Positions 18,117 through 27,340 of a DNA stretch of 64,000 nucleotides are shown here, piece by piece (within the stretch, counting starts at the first letter, position 1; each line of letters opens with the position of its first letter). The translations under genes and the position numbers were made by a program. The notes beneath the pieces are model-generated. The model ran no database searches. It was given only the letters and a program-made list of their open reading frames with translations, and was not told the DNA's origin. Source of the stretch: Paenibacillus sp. V4I7 (lineage in GTDB: Bacteria > Bacillota > Bacilli > Paenibacillales > NBRC-103111); NCBI RefSeq assembly GCF_030817275.1, contig NZ_JAUSZD010000002.1, forward strand, positions 4,898,001 to 4,962,000, written 5' to 3'.

Positions 18117-19406
18117 TCAGTCTGATGTCTCTATAACCAATTGAATGACGGTGTCAATCGGTTCCCATTTTTCTTTAGGTACTTGAATTGAAATCCCTTG
18201 CTCATGCTGTACGAAAGGAACCGTGCTTCCGTCAAGCAATTGGCACCGCTCGATTTTTTGCTGAAGCGCCGGTAATAACAGGTTATCAAAAGCAAGCATA
18301 TCCTGTACATGTAAATAAAGGTTGTTTCCCTTGCTGGTCATGCCATAAATATGATCAACAGGCTGAAGTGGTCCTGGCCGAGTTCCATAAATCGCTTCGC
18401 CGTTTTTCCGCATGAACGCACCGATTTGCTTTAATCGCTCTTTTTGGCTTGCAGGTATTTCCCCATCCGGATTAGGGGCAACATTGAGCAGCACATTTCC
18501 GCCGCGGACAAAACAATCGATCATTATTTTTATGATTTTCTCGATCGGCAATACCCGTTCTTGAGGCTCATATGACCAATGATAAGCGATTGTGAAATTT
18601 TTTTCCCAATCGATTGGAACGATGTCTCCATTAATGTCGTGAGGGCCTTCGTCGCATTGAAAATTGCCAATCCAGCCGGACCGCGGATTAATAACGCATT
18701 TCGGCTGATTGCTCCTTACCATTTCATTTAATTGGATCGGTTCCCAGAACCATGCCGCATCTGCATCCGATCCGGAATGTGCCAACCAGCCTCCATCATA
18801 CCAGAGAATATCGATTGTTCCGTATCGCGTGGTAAGCTCTTCTATCTGCTCATAGGTTTGTCTTTTCATCAGGGCTGCATTTTCTGCCAGCTCCTTCGGT
18901 TTGAAATAGCCCGGAAATCTCCAGTCCATGGGCGAATAATACAATCCGGTACGGAGTCCGGCCTTACGAAAGGCGTCCGTATATTCTTTTACAAAGTCGT
19001 GTTTTGCAGCGGTATTCATGCTATTGAATTGTCCGTAGCTTCCCGGACTGTCCCATAGCGCAAAGCCGTCATGATGGCGTGTTACCATGACCGAATATCG
19101 CATACCTGCTTCTTGCGCCAGGCTCGCCCATTCTTCCGCATTAAATTTTTGCGGTTGAAACTGATCGGCCAGCTTCGCGTATTCTTCTACGGGAATTTTT
19201 TCGTTGAACATGGCCCATTCACCACGCCCAAGTATGGAGTAAAGTCCCCAATGGCAGAAAAAACCGAGTTTCGCATCCCGCCACCATTTCATATCTTCAT
19301 CGCTCAGGTTAAGCCCAGGCGCTTCAATACCGTCCTGGCTTTTAAGCCGAATACTGCTTTTCAACATGGATGCAAGCTCTGCATCATTCAATTTTTTTAT
19401 GGACAT
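18117..19406 (-). CDS. GH29 alpha-L-fucosidase
   Basis: Retaining alpha-L-fucosidase. The barrel shows KLGFFCHWGLYSILGRGEWA, YSVMVTRHHDGFALWDS and GLRTGLYYSPMDW, all family hallmarks, with nucleophile Asp204 in TIDILWYDGGW. A C-terminal beta domain follows. No signal peptide is seen, so it is probably cytoplasmic and works on imported fucosylated oligosaccharides. GAAGGGAG precedes the ATG. About 255 bp upstream is a promoter almost identical to that of the importer at 32 kb, so fucosidase and importer are likely expressed together. Confidence 0.92.
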   Translation of the reverse strand: MSIKKLNDAELASMLKSSIRLKSQDGIEAPGLNLSDEDMKWWRDAKLGFFCHWGLYSILGRGEWAMFNEKIPVEEYAKLADQFQPQKFNAEEWASLAQEAGMRYSVMVTRHHDGFALWDSPGSYGQFNSMNTAAKHDFVKEYTDAFRKAGLRTGLYYSPMDWRFPGYFKPKELAENAALMKRQTYEQIEELTTRYGTIDILWYDGGWLAHSGSDADAAWFWEPIQLNEMVRSNQPKCVINPRSGWIGNFQCDEGPHDINGDIVPIDWEKNFTIAYHWSYEPQERVLPIEKIIKIMIDCFVRGGNVLLNVAPNPDGEIPASQKERLKQIGAFMRKNGEAIYGTRPGPLQPVDHIYGMTSKGNNLYLHVQDMLAFDNLLLPALQQKIERCQLLDGSTVPFVQHEQGISIQVPKEKWEPIDTVIQLVIETSD

Positions 19407-19463
19407 TGTTCAAAACTCCCTTCAAGTATGTGAAAACTTCTATGCATTCGTATATTTGGAGAT

Positions 19464-19604
19464 CTATTCGGTTTGAATATCGATTTCAACGGTAGAAGCG
19501 CATTGGTCACCGTTAAAACCGGAAAGCGCTACGAATCGAATATATTTTCCCATCTTACTTCTTATCGTATTGAAGCCGTCGTTCACCCATTCCATTTCAT
19601 CCGT
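19464..19604 (-). pseudogene. C-terminal fragment of a discoidin-like carbohydrate-active protein
   Basis: The frame reads MEWVNDGFNTIRSKMGKYIR then FVALSGFNGDQCASTVEIDI before a stop. The pattern (GKYIRFVALSGFNG...ASTVEI) is the end of an F5/8-type (discoidin) domain, as found on fucosidases and other secreted glycosidases. There is no start or upstream coding sequence. It lies between promoter copy A and GH29, so a deletion probably removed a gene here and left the promoter driving GH29. Confidence 0.6.
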
Positions 19605-19641
19605 TCATGATGCACTCTCCAGTTCTAGTAGTATTTAAAAC

Positions 19642-19730
19642 AAAATTACTTTATACCAATATTATAGAGTACTTATATCTCATTAAAAATAACACCTTCC
19701 TACAATTTATATAACTAAATTACGTTTATA
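19642..19730 (-). promoter_or_regulatory. Promoter/operator copy A (upstream of GH29)
   Basis: On the minus strand a TTTTTA (-35, 19689-19684) and a TATAAT (-10, 19666-19661) are 17 bp apart. On the plus strand AAATTAC occurs at 19643 and 19717, exactly 74 bp apart, with extended forms AAAATTACTTTATA and TAAATTACGTTTATA. The upper copy lies about 60 bp before the transcription start and the lower one overlaps it. All spacings are the same as in copy B at 32.1 kb. The poor -35 box fits activation by a regulator, possibly the AraC protein at 27.5 kb. Confidence 0.7.
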
Positions 19731-19806
19731 TTTAGAAATCCTTATATGTGTGGATGGTCATCACCAGCAGTTGAAATCGGTTCAATATGAGTAAAATAAC
19801 AAGACT

Positions 19807-19850
19807 AAAGAGGCTATCCCCGTTCCAGACGAAAAATGGATAGCCTCTTT
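19807..19850. terminator. Hairpin between the ricin-type fragment and copy A
   Basis: A perfect 13-bp stem AAAGAGGCTATCC / GGATAGCCTCTTT, followed on the plus strand by ATTTTG. It is the likely old terminator of the minus-strand fragment at 19886. Confidence 0.65.
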
Positions 19851-19885
19851 ATTTTGCTGTCATAAATGCCAAATTGGTTCCTGAC

Positions 19886-20086
19886 TTATTGTTTAATTAA
19901 TTGCCACTGCTGATTGCCGCCGCCTACAAAACCCCATTGCTTAACCTGGGCATCTTCGGCCAGCGTACCGCCGGTTACCTCCAGCGCTTTCGTGCTATGA
20001 GGGGCTTCGATTTTATAGCTGCCGGTACCTAAGTCTGTAATCTTCCACTGCTGATTGTTGCTGCCTAAATAAGTCGGACCCTTCGG
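19886..20086 (-). pseudogene. C-terminal fragment of a ricin-B-type lectin module (CBM13)
   Basis: The frame contains two QW repeats, SNNQQWKITDLGTGSYKIEA and GFVGGGNQQWQLIKQ, typical of ricin-B-like carbohydrate-binding domains found at the end of secreted glycosidases. An in-frame stop at 20087 cuts it upstream and no start is present. It is the tail of a lost secreted enzyme gene. Confidence 0.7.
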
Positions 20087-20128
20087 TTACCGCATTTCCC
20101 AATTACTGATATGATCGTTGAAAGAAAC

Positions 20129-20164
20129 AAGCCCCCAAGCTACAGTTCTATGATTGGGGGCCTT
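20129..20164 (-). terminator. Terminator of the giant secreted-protein gene
   Basis: The stem AAGGCCCCCAA / TTGGGGGCTT is followed on the minus strand by GTTTCTTTC. It begins four bases after the stop codon of the giant gene. Confidence 0.8.
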
Positions 20165-20167
20165 CGA

Positions 20168-23100
20168 TCATTTCTTCTCCAGATACATGTTACTTCTTGC
20201 CTGATGGTCATGTGGAACGGTTACCGTGATCATCTTGACGGTTACGTTGCCGACCTTGTCGGTTGCCGTGTACGTAATGGTATAAGTACGTCCGGTACCT
20301 TGCTCCGATCGTTCCGCTCTTAGGATGTATGATGAATCCAAGGTGCCATATTCGGCATTTTGAATATCGTTCGGTTGATCTTCGGCACTCGTACCTTGAT
20401 CTGGTTCATTGCTGGTTATCGAGGTCAGAACGATCGAATCGATCCCGGATAGGCTATCGTTTCCATATACCTGTGCAGTAACCGTTACAAGACTATGATT
20501 CGGAGGCCAAAGCTCGGTCTTATCTAACACGACATTCAATTCCGGCGCTGTTTTATCGATCTGGATCGTGACTGTATGCGCCTCTTCCACATTACCGGCG
20601 TTGTCAACGCTCCAATAGACAAGGGAATGTGTACCTTCCTCTATAACGTTAACCGTCGTTCCCATCTGCTGAATGCCGCCATTCAACGTGTAATAAGTTG
20701 TTGCAATACCGGATCCGCTATCACTTGCTGCCAAATTGACCGTTACGTCATGGTTGACCCATCCTTGCGGAGCATCATCCGTCGTTGTCGGAGCAATCGT
20801 GTCGACCACCTGAATATCGACTGTCATGTTCGCCATTGCTCCTCTTGTATCATACACGGCGAACGTCACGCCATAGCTTCCAGGTACTTGCGGCGTCCAG
20901 GCAAATTGTTGAGAAACGAAGGACGCCCCAAGCGGTAAATGATTCGAACTGTAGGTTAACGCGTCCCCATCCTTGTCTACCGCATAGACGGAAAACGTAA
21001 CACTGGTGCCTGATTCCGTCGTCATAGCTGGGATTGGTGTGAAGACCGGAATCGAATTCAGCGCCTCGAGCGCGCTAATGATATCTGCAGTTGCTGCATC
21101 AATGGTCCCCTGATTCGCTGTGTTCGGCAAGGCGTTGGCGTTATCGATTGCGGTTTTGAGAGCCTGCCACTTCTCCTCTGAATACTGATTCTCATCCATC
21201 ACATTAACTTCGGCTTTCAAGACATCCAACAAGGTTCTGTCTATAACCTTCTTATAGAACTCGAGTTCGGCTACATTGGCGTTTCCATTAGAAGAGTAAT
21301 AGCGATAATAACGATAGTTCGTCGTGTTTGGAATCGCCATCGTATACCATTGATTCTGGGTGATACCGCTGATGGTATACAGATCTACGAAGTTTGTTCC
21401 ATCGTTAGAGCCTTGAATGAGCGCTCCGTTCATACGAGCTTGAAAATTAGTTCTCGGAATGAATTTGACACTTCCAATTAATTTTTCATTTCCTGTACCC
21501 AAGTCAACGAGAATCCAACCAGGATTAAACTCGGTATCGGGAGATGTAGTCGTATTGCCGTCAAAGGCACGCCATCCATTTTGTGCAGCGTCATATTTTT
21601 TGTCCCATGACCGGTGGGAGGATACAACCATCGAAGATGTCAAGGTGATCTTTTCCGCAGGGAGGGTACTTGCGGACACCAGCAACAGTTCAGCCTGATC
21701 AAGCTCAGCTGCAAGCTGCTCCATATTAGCTCCCGTTGTTTTCATTGCCCCTTCAATCCTCTTTACTTCTTTGAGGTAGAGGTAATAGCTGCCCTTGGTG
21801 TAAGTTACTGGCGAAACGATATTCAGATTTACTTTGAAGTCCACGATCTGGCTAACCGTAAAATTGCCGTTGTTGACCGTAAGGGTTACAGGGTTACTGC
21901 CATAATCCGCTTGGGTCGGAGTCCATGCGAGAACGCCGTTTGACGTACCCAATACCGCACCCGCAGGCAAATTTACGGCACTGTAAATCAGAGACTCGCC
22001 CGTAGGATCAGTTGCAGCTACCTGATAAGTGAACGGTTGTTTCGCTGTCAGTTCCACAGTTGCATCTAGGGAAATAATCGGCTGACCTTTTACGGTAATC
22101 CTGACATCCCGCGAGGAAGTCAATTCACCGGCTGTTGCGGTGAAGGTTACGGAATATTCGCCGCCCTGTTCCTTACTTGGCGTCCATTCAAAGGTTCGGG
22201 TATCCGCATGGAAGGTTGATCCCTCAGGCAAGCCGATAACTCCGTATACAACATCAGTTACTGCATTCGTCGCATGAACATTAAACGTAAGTTTATTTCC
22301 CGCAATGACGGTTTTATTGCCAATGGCACTAATCACCGGTATTCCCGGAATATAAACCAATCCTTTCAGCGCCGTCAACAGATTGGCTGCCGCCGTATCA
22401 ATATCATCCTGCGTTGCGTTGGCATTATCAGCTGCTAAATTGGCTGCAGACGCTGCCTCTTCGAGAGACTGCAAGCTTGCTGCAGTGTATACGTTAGTAT
22501 CAATAGCTGCCGTCGATTCATCCAGCAAGTAGGCGAGCAGCGTCTTGTCAATGCCTCTCTCCAGGAACTCTACTTCTGTAAAGTTCACGAAACCGTTATG
22601 ATCATCATAGATACGGATATAACGGTATGGCGTCGACTCCGTATTGATGCCGGAATACCATTTGAATTGTGTCACGCCGCTAATCTTGTGCAGATCTGTC
22701 CAATTCACTTTATCATTTGAGCCTTTAAATACGGTTCTATTGGCACGATCGAGCAGGGTGTTACTACCTTCCCTTGGTAGGTAGCGGAAAGTATCAACCA
22801 CTTTTTCATTGCCTGCGCCAAAGTCTATATCAACCCAGCTTACAGCTGATCTGGTATGGGTAATATTAGTCAGGATTCCATCGAAAATAAACCATCCATT
22901 TTGCGCTTCAGAGATATTGTCGTTATTCCAGCCTTTCTCAGATGCCCTGACCATAGATGGCTGCACCTCGACTTTCGTGAGGAGCGTTCTGAACGAAACA
23001 AGCAGTTGATGGGCATCGTGAATTTCATTAATCAACTGTTCCTCATCAAAACCGGGTTTAGCCATCTCCGCTTTGATTCGATCCAATTCTTTGTAGAACA

Positions 23101-26100
23101 GGTAGAAGCTCATCTTCGTATAATCTTTTGCCGGAAGGTTCTCAGCATCTGCTAAAACGAATGCAATGGAATCCGCGTAAGCTGAAGCAGTTGCCGAGAA
23201 AGGCCCTGCTGTACCGTCTCCATGAACGGCTATAACCTTATAATGGACACTACCGTATTTTAGGCTTGCTTCTTTGAATGAAGTCTCTCTCGTACCCGTG
23301 AGAACCTCCGTCCAAGGAGAACCGTCTGCCAATTCCATTGTACCTGGTTTAAATACCGGATCGGTCAAGCTGGCTGCCTTATCTTTCGTGCTGTACAGAT
23401 TGAACCAAGAAGCTTGTTTCGGTTTATTCCAGTTAACTGTAACTTGGTCCTTCACTTTTACAATGAAAGGCGAAATGGTACCTTGAGATGTTTCCGTTAC
23501 GGTTACCTCATTGAACTGCGCCTGGTCGGAAGCCACAACGCCGGTATAATACGCATACGGCAATACGGTGAACATTTTCGCAATATAGTTCCATTCTGCT
23601 CCATCCTTGGATACAAAAGCATAAACAGTCTGCGAATCATGATCACGCGCCAATTTAATGTATGGATACTCTGCCGCCATGTACCCATTAATCCTCGCAT
23701 TTAACGGGCTTGCCACCTGGTTGGACGATTGATGGAAGGATATCCTAGTACGGTTTTGCAAGACGAGATTCCCGTCCTGATCAGCGCCGAAATAAATGTA
23801 ACGGCTATTGGCAGCGAGCTGATCACGCATCATAATGCCACTCGCTTCTCCAGATTGACTATCGATTTTCGCACTTATGGAACTGCTGCCGGCTGCAACT
23901 TGACTGACAAAATGTAAAGAATCATTGATATACCGTTTGTAAATATGATAGTCGTCACCTATGCCCAAACCGGTACCACCTGCACCATCGATCGCAATAG
24001 AAGCGCTATTGATCGCAGCAGAGCCAGCCGTTGTGCTTAAGCGGTCATCCCGCCATGCTGTATCGGCATTACCGGAGACCGGTGCCGTTAAATCAACCTT
24101 GGCGCGCCAGGAATCCCAGCCTGCACCGTTTTTGTTAACCGCAGCCACTTTATAGTAGTACACTTTCCCGTTCTGAACTGTCAGATCTTTGAAATAATTG
24201 CCGGTTACTCCTGTCGCAATTGTCACATAATTGCCGTTCTCCGTTTCTGAGCGTTTAATGGTATAGGACTGACCGCCAGACGTCGTTTTCCAGGAGATGC
24301 CGACATAACCGTTGCCTGCAAGCGCATTGGCGAAGTCAACGTGGAACGGTTTCGGAGCAACCTCAATATCCGATGTCAATTTCAACACCATCGCGGATTT
24401 AGGGGCAATGGTCACTTTCCCGTTCACAATCGGTACACTCGTTCCTGTCACCAGGTCGAGTATCTCGCTTCCGGTATAATCAGCTGGCAATTCAACATCG
24501 AACGACTTTTTGTTGCCATACTCGTCGCGTGTTGTATTGAACAGGACGAAGTATTTCCCATATCTTGTCGTCATCAAATCCGTGTAGCCTGAGTAAGGGT
24601 TATCCGCCTCGTAATTATCGCGATTGACTGTGCCTACACCCGGCTGATAAGCCATCGGAGCAATTTCTCCAGCCAGTGCTTGAGGTGCGCCGCTCACGTT
24701 CCCTGCCTGATCGGACATGTAATCGACGTCGATATTAGCCGACCGCATATTATAGTCTTCATATTGGAAGATGTTATTGGTGGCGATTTGCACGTTATGG
24801 TCATAGTTGTCGTTCATAACACGAATGCGCCCGTTGCTTACCGCACCCCGGTTGCGTTCATACAACGAACCGAACATACGGAAGTCGCCATCTCTGAGTG
24901 AAATATACATATTATCGATATCGACCCATGCGAAACGCTCATAGTTATCCGGGTTTACTCCGAGCTCGGCAATTTCCTCCGGCTTATAATAATCGAAATC
25001 GGTTTGTGGAAGGACAACCCCAGCCGCAACACTGCCGAACCGGCTGTATTCGGCACGATCTGCCGTAACGTATTGGTAGGCATCCTCCAGCAAATAATCG
25101 ACTGCGCTCATCGATCCCGTGTTCCCAAAGCCATTATTGAAAAACTGGTGATCCGCAAGCTGCTGCTGCAAATATCCGACTGCTTCTTTCGCATACAGCC
25201 AGTACTCATCCCACTCCGGGCCGCTGTATCTTTGTTCGTTTTTAGCCATCGTCATTTCCAGGGCTGCATACTGCAACGCCATTTGAGATGCCACTCTCAC
25301 ACCATAAGCATAAAATCCTGGCATACCCTGATTTCGTTCGTCCGTTACTTGCTCCGCTCTCATAATTCTCTTTCCGTTGTTATCCAAATCCGTATAACGG
25401 ACATATCCGCGCGCGTGCAAAGTTTTCAACGCCAATTTCAAGATTTCGTCATTTACTTCCTCGTCGCCGGCGTGGTCTAACGTTTTATAAAAATAACTCT
25501 TAAGGTAGTTGCTTGCCTCTCCGTAATTGGCGACATAGGTATTTTCCCTTGTAAGACCTGCCTCAGATATGCCGGTGTAATGCTTGCCGTACGGCAGCCG
25601 TCTGACAACCTTGCCTTCCGAATCCAGCTTGCTCTTGGCAAATCCTTTCCCCACAATTTGGACAAAATCATCCGTAAATACCGCTTGCCCATCGTGATAG
25701 AACAGGGAATGGTACAAATCCAGTTCTTCATCATTCGGGCCGACCAGCACTTCTTCGCCCAGGAACGGTTTGGCTCCCAGTGCTTCAAGTAAAATCTCAT
25801 GGCTGCGCTCTTTGCCTTCGTAGAATCGCGAGCCGATCAGGCGAAGCCCTTCATGAGCCTCCCACGCGCCTTCATACGTGTAGACGACCTGATTGTAAAT
25901 GTAGGATAGCCTTGCGCGAGCAAAGTCGAAGTTCGCTTTTAACGCCCGTTCCCACGCTTCGCGTCGCGTTAAATCGCCGCCGTTCCAGTCCACGCCTGCA
26001 AGCGAGAACTCTCCTGCAACGGTTCCCGTAACAAGCTGTTGATCCAGGAAAGCATTAAACGCAGCTTCACCATAGATAGAATCGTCTTTAATGAGGTTCT

Positions 26101-27163
26101 CGACAATATACAGAGCTTCGCCAAGCGCCCCGTAATAGCCGCCCCAGTCACCCTGATGTCCTCCTCGCAGCACCAGTCTCGTATTGCCATAGTAATCCTT
26201 TACATGATTGTCAATCGTTTTGAAAATACGCTCAATCGCCGCCTTTTTTAATTGTGGCGTATTGGCAGGCGACCATTCCTGCTTCAGTACAGTCGCATAA
26301 TATTTGAGCTCGTCCTGATAGCGGATGATCGATAATTTGCCACCCGCCCCTGCATCGATTTTGGCTGAGTAATTGTTGAACTTATCGATTTGTCCTTGCG
26401 TATACGCGTTAATCAAAGCGAGCTTCTCCGCATCCGTCTTATCCGGTGCAAGAATGGAATCCGGCGTCTGATCCTGCTTCAATTTGCTGCCCTGCGTTTC
26501 TCCATCTACATTCAAGTAGGCCTGCGTATGCGTGTAAGCATTATAATAGCCTCTTGAAGCGGTCTCCACTTTGCCCCATACATTCAACGTTTTAATCGTG
26601 ATTTCAACCGTCTCTTTGCCCACTGTAGATTCAAGTGGAAGCATGATCGTGTTATAGTAGAAGCGATTGGGCAAAATCCAGCCCTTATTAATTGCTTCAT
26701 AATCGCCGTGCCTGACATAACCGACCTGCTCGCCGTTAATATTGACCACACTATTGCCATTCGACCCTTCATCTCCCGAGAACTTCATGGTGAAATAGTT
26801 TCGAAGGTAAGGATCGACCTTTATCGTAAACGTTAAATCCCCACCCTGTCCTTCGGCCGGAACACGCGGATTCGATACCCGGGCGGATTCGCCGAAAAGT
26901 CCGGTGATTGCGGTTGTAAAATCTCCTTTGAACTGGTGTGCGCTTTCAGATGCAGCATCACCGAATATAAGCTTATCCAAATAACCATTCTCATTCGCAA
27001 CCGCAGCTTCACTAGCTGCTGAATGCGTCGTATTCAATTCTTCCGCTAATGCTGGAATAGGAGCTGTAATCTGTAAAAACAATGTAACTATTAGACCGAC
27101 TGATAAAACTTTCTTAACATGATTGGTGGTACTTCCGAGTTGCTTGAATAAACCTTTACTCAT
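20168..27163 (-). CDS. Giant secreted multidomain protein, probably polysaccharide-active
   Basis: A secreted protein of about 2331 residues. The frame extends to 27319, but AGGAGG lies just before ATG 27163, which opens a signal peptide (KKVLSVGLIVTLFLQITAPIPALAEE). Residues about 70-880 hold a beta-sandwich and a long helical region (RGGHQGDWGGYYGALGEALY) that I cannot assign; it looks like an (alpha/alpha) toroid enzyme such as a lyase or glycosidase. Then follow FN3 (about 930-1030), a DUF1349-like sandwich, a second FN3 and two copies of a unit made of a helical stretch (YTKxSxYLxxKE), a discoidin domain and a FIVAR domain (about 1330-1600 and 1790-2040). Between and after these are three putative Ig (He_PIG) domains, then Ig-like modules ending VTVPHD. 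There is no LPxTG or SLH anchor. Neighbouring GH29 suggests a fucose-containing substrate. Confidence 0.85.
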   Translation of the reverse strand: MSKGLFKQLGSTTNHVKKVLSVGLIVTLFLQITAPIPALAEELNTTHSAASEAAVANENGYLDKLIFGDAASESAHQFKGDFTTAITGLFGESARVSNPRVPAEGQGGDLTFTIKVDPYLRNYFTMKFSGDEGSNGNSVVNINGEQVGYVRHGDYEAINKGWILPNRFYYNTIMLPLESTVGKETVEITIKTLNVWGKVETASRGYYNAYTHTQAYLNVDGETQGSKLKQDQTPDSILAPDKTDAEKLALINAYTQGQIDKFNNYSAKIDAGAGGKLSIIRYQDELKYYATVLKQEWSPANTPQLKKAAIERIFKTIDNHVKDYYGNTRLVLRGGHQGDWGGYYGALGEALYIVENLIKDDSIYGEAAFNAFLDQQLVTGTVAGEFSLAGVDWNGGDLTRREAWERALKANFDFARARLSYIYNQVVYTYEGAWEAHEGLRLIGSRFYEGKERSHEILLEALGAKPFLGEEVLVGPNDEELDLYHSLFYHDGQAVFTDDFVQIVGKGFAKSKLDSEGKVVRRLPYGKHYTGISEAGLTRENTYVANYGEASNYLKSYFYKTLDHAGDEEVNDEILKLALKTLHARGYVRYTDLDNNGKRIMRAEQVTDERNQGMPGFYAYGVRVASQMALQYAALEMTMAKNEQRYSGPEWDEYWLYAKEAVGYLQQQLADHQFFNNGFGNTGSMSAVDYLLEDAYQYVTADRAEYSRFGSVAAGVVLPQTDFDYYKPEEIAELGVNPDNYERFAWVDIDNMYISLRDGDFRMFGSLYERNRGAVSNGRIRVMNDNYDHNVQIATNNIFQYEDYNMRSANIDVDYMSDQAGNVSGAPQALAGEIAPMAYQPGVGTVNRDNYEADNPYSGYTDLMTTRYGKYFVLFNTTRDEYGNKKSFDVELPADYTGSEILDLVTGTSVPIVNGKVTIAPKSAMVLKLTSDIEVAPKPFHVDFANALAGNGYVGISWKTTSGGQSYTIKRSETENGNYVTIATGVTGNYFKDLTVQNGKVYYYKVAAVNKNGAGWDSWRAKVDLTAPVSGNADTAWRDDRLSTTAGSAAINSASIAIDGAGGTGLGIGDDYHIYKRYINDSLHFVSQVAAGSSSISAKIDSQSGEASGIMMRDQLAANSRYIYFGADQDGNLVLQNRTRISFHQSSNQVASPLNARINGYMAAEYPYIKLARDHDSQTVYAFVSKDGAEWNYIAKMFTVLPYAYYTGVVASDQAQFNEVTVTETSQGTISPFIVKVKDQVTVNWNKPKQASWFNLYSTKDKAASLTDPVFKPGTMELADGSPWTEVLTGTRETSFKEASLKYGSVHYKVIAVHGDGTAGPFSATASAYADSIAFVLADAENLPAKDYTKMSFYLFYKELDRIKAEMAKPGFDEEQLINEIHDAHQLLVSFRTLLTKVEVQPSMVRASEKGWNNDNISEAQNGWFIFDGILTNITHTRSAVSWVDIDFGAGNEKVVDTFRYLPREGSNTLLDRANRTVFKGSNDKVNWTDLHKISGVTQFKWYSGINTESTPYRYIRIYDDHNGFVNFTEVEFLERGIDKTLLAYLLDESTAAIDTNVYTAASLQSLEEAASAANLAADNANATQDDIDTAAANLLTALKGLVYIPGIPVISAIGNKTVIAGNKLTFNVHATNAVTDVVYGVIGLPEGSTFHADTRTFEWTPSKEQGGEYSVTFTATAGELTSSRDVRITVKGQPIISLDATVELTAKQPFTYQVAATDPTGESLIYSAVNLPAGAVLGTSNGVLAWTPTQADYGSNPVTLTVNNGNFTVSQIVDFKVNLNIVSPVTYTKGSYYLYLKEVKRIEGAMKTTGANMEQLAAELDQAELLLVSASTLPAEKITLTSSMVVSSHRSWDKKYDAAQNGWRAFDGNTTTSPDTEFNPGWILVDLGTGNEKLIGSVKFIPRTNFQARMNGALIQGSNDGTNFVDLYTISGITQNQWYTMAIPNTTNYRYYRYYSSNGNANVAELEFYKKVIDRTLLDVLKAEVNVMDENQYSEEKWQALKTAIDNANALPNTANQGTIDAATADIISALEALNSIPVFTPIPAMTTESGTSVTFSVYAVDKDGDALTYSSNHLPLGASFVSQQFAWTPQVPGSYGVTFAVYDTRGAMANMTVDIQVVDTIAPTTTDDAPQGWVNHDVTVNLAASDSGSGIATTYYTLNGGIQQMGTTVNVIEEGTHSLVYWSVDNAGNVEEAHTVTIQIDKTAPELNVVLDKTELWPPNHSLVTVTAQVYGNDSLSGIDSIVLTSITSNEPDQGTSAEDQPNDIQNAEYGTLDSSYILRAERSEQGTGRTYTITYTATDKVGNVTVKMITVTVPHDHQARSNMYLEKK

Positions 27164-27201
27164 TGTTTTCCTCCTATTATTAAATAAATGACCAACTTCC
27201 A

Positions 27202-27215
27202 TTAAAGCGTTTTCA
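27202..27215. promoter_or_regulatory. Candidate cre site in the leader of the giant gene
   Basis: TTAAAGCGTTTTCA has one mismatch to the cre consensus (second base). It lies about 40 bp before the start codon and downstream of the likely promoter, a position that gives roadblock repression in Bacillus. Confidence 0.5.
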
Positions 27216-27340
27216 TCCTTTATTTTAAAAGGAATGAAATAATTTTCGATGCCCCTTTCCAAATAGAATTTGCATCCATAATTCATTATACGTTCATCGG
27301 ATATGGAATTAAATAACATAATTTGATACTGTATGAAACA

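Noticed and set aside
25004..25480. 158-codon plus-strand frame inside the giant gene
   Set aside because: Antisense shadow of a well-supported coding region with signal peptide and terminator.
27164..27319. 52-residue extension of the giant protein
   Set aside because: It precedes a complete signal peptide that has its own AGGAGG site, and it covers the cre-like site and leader.
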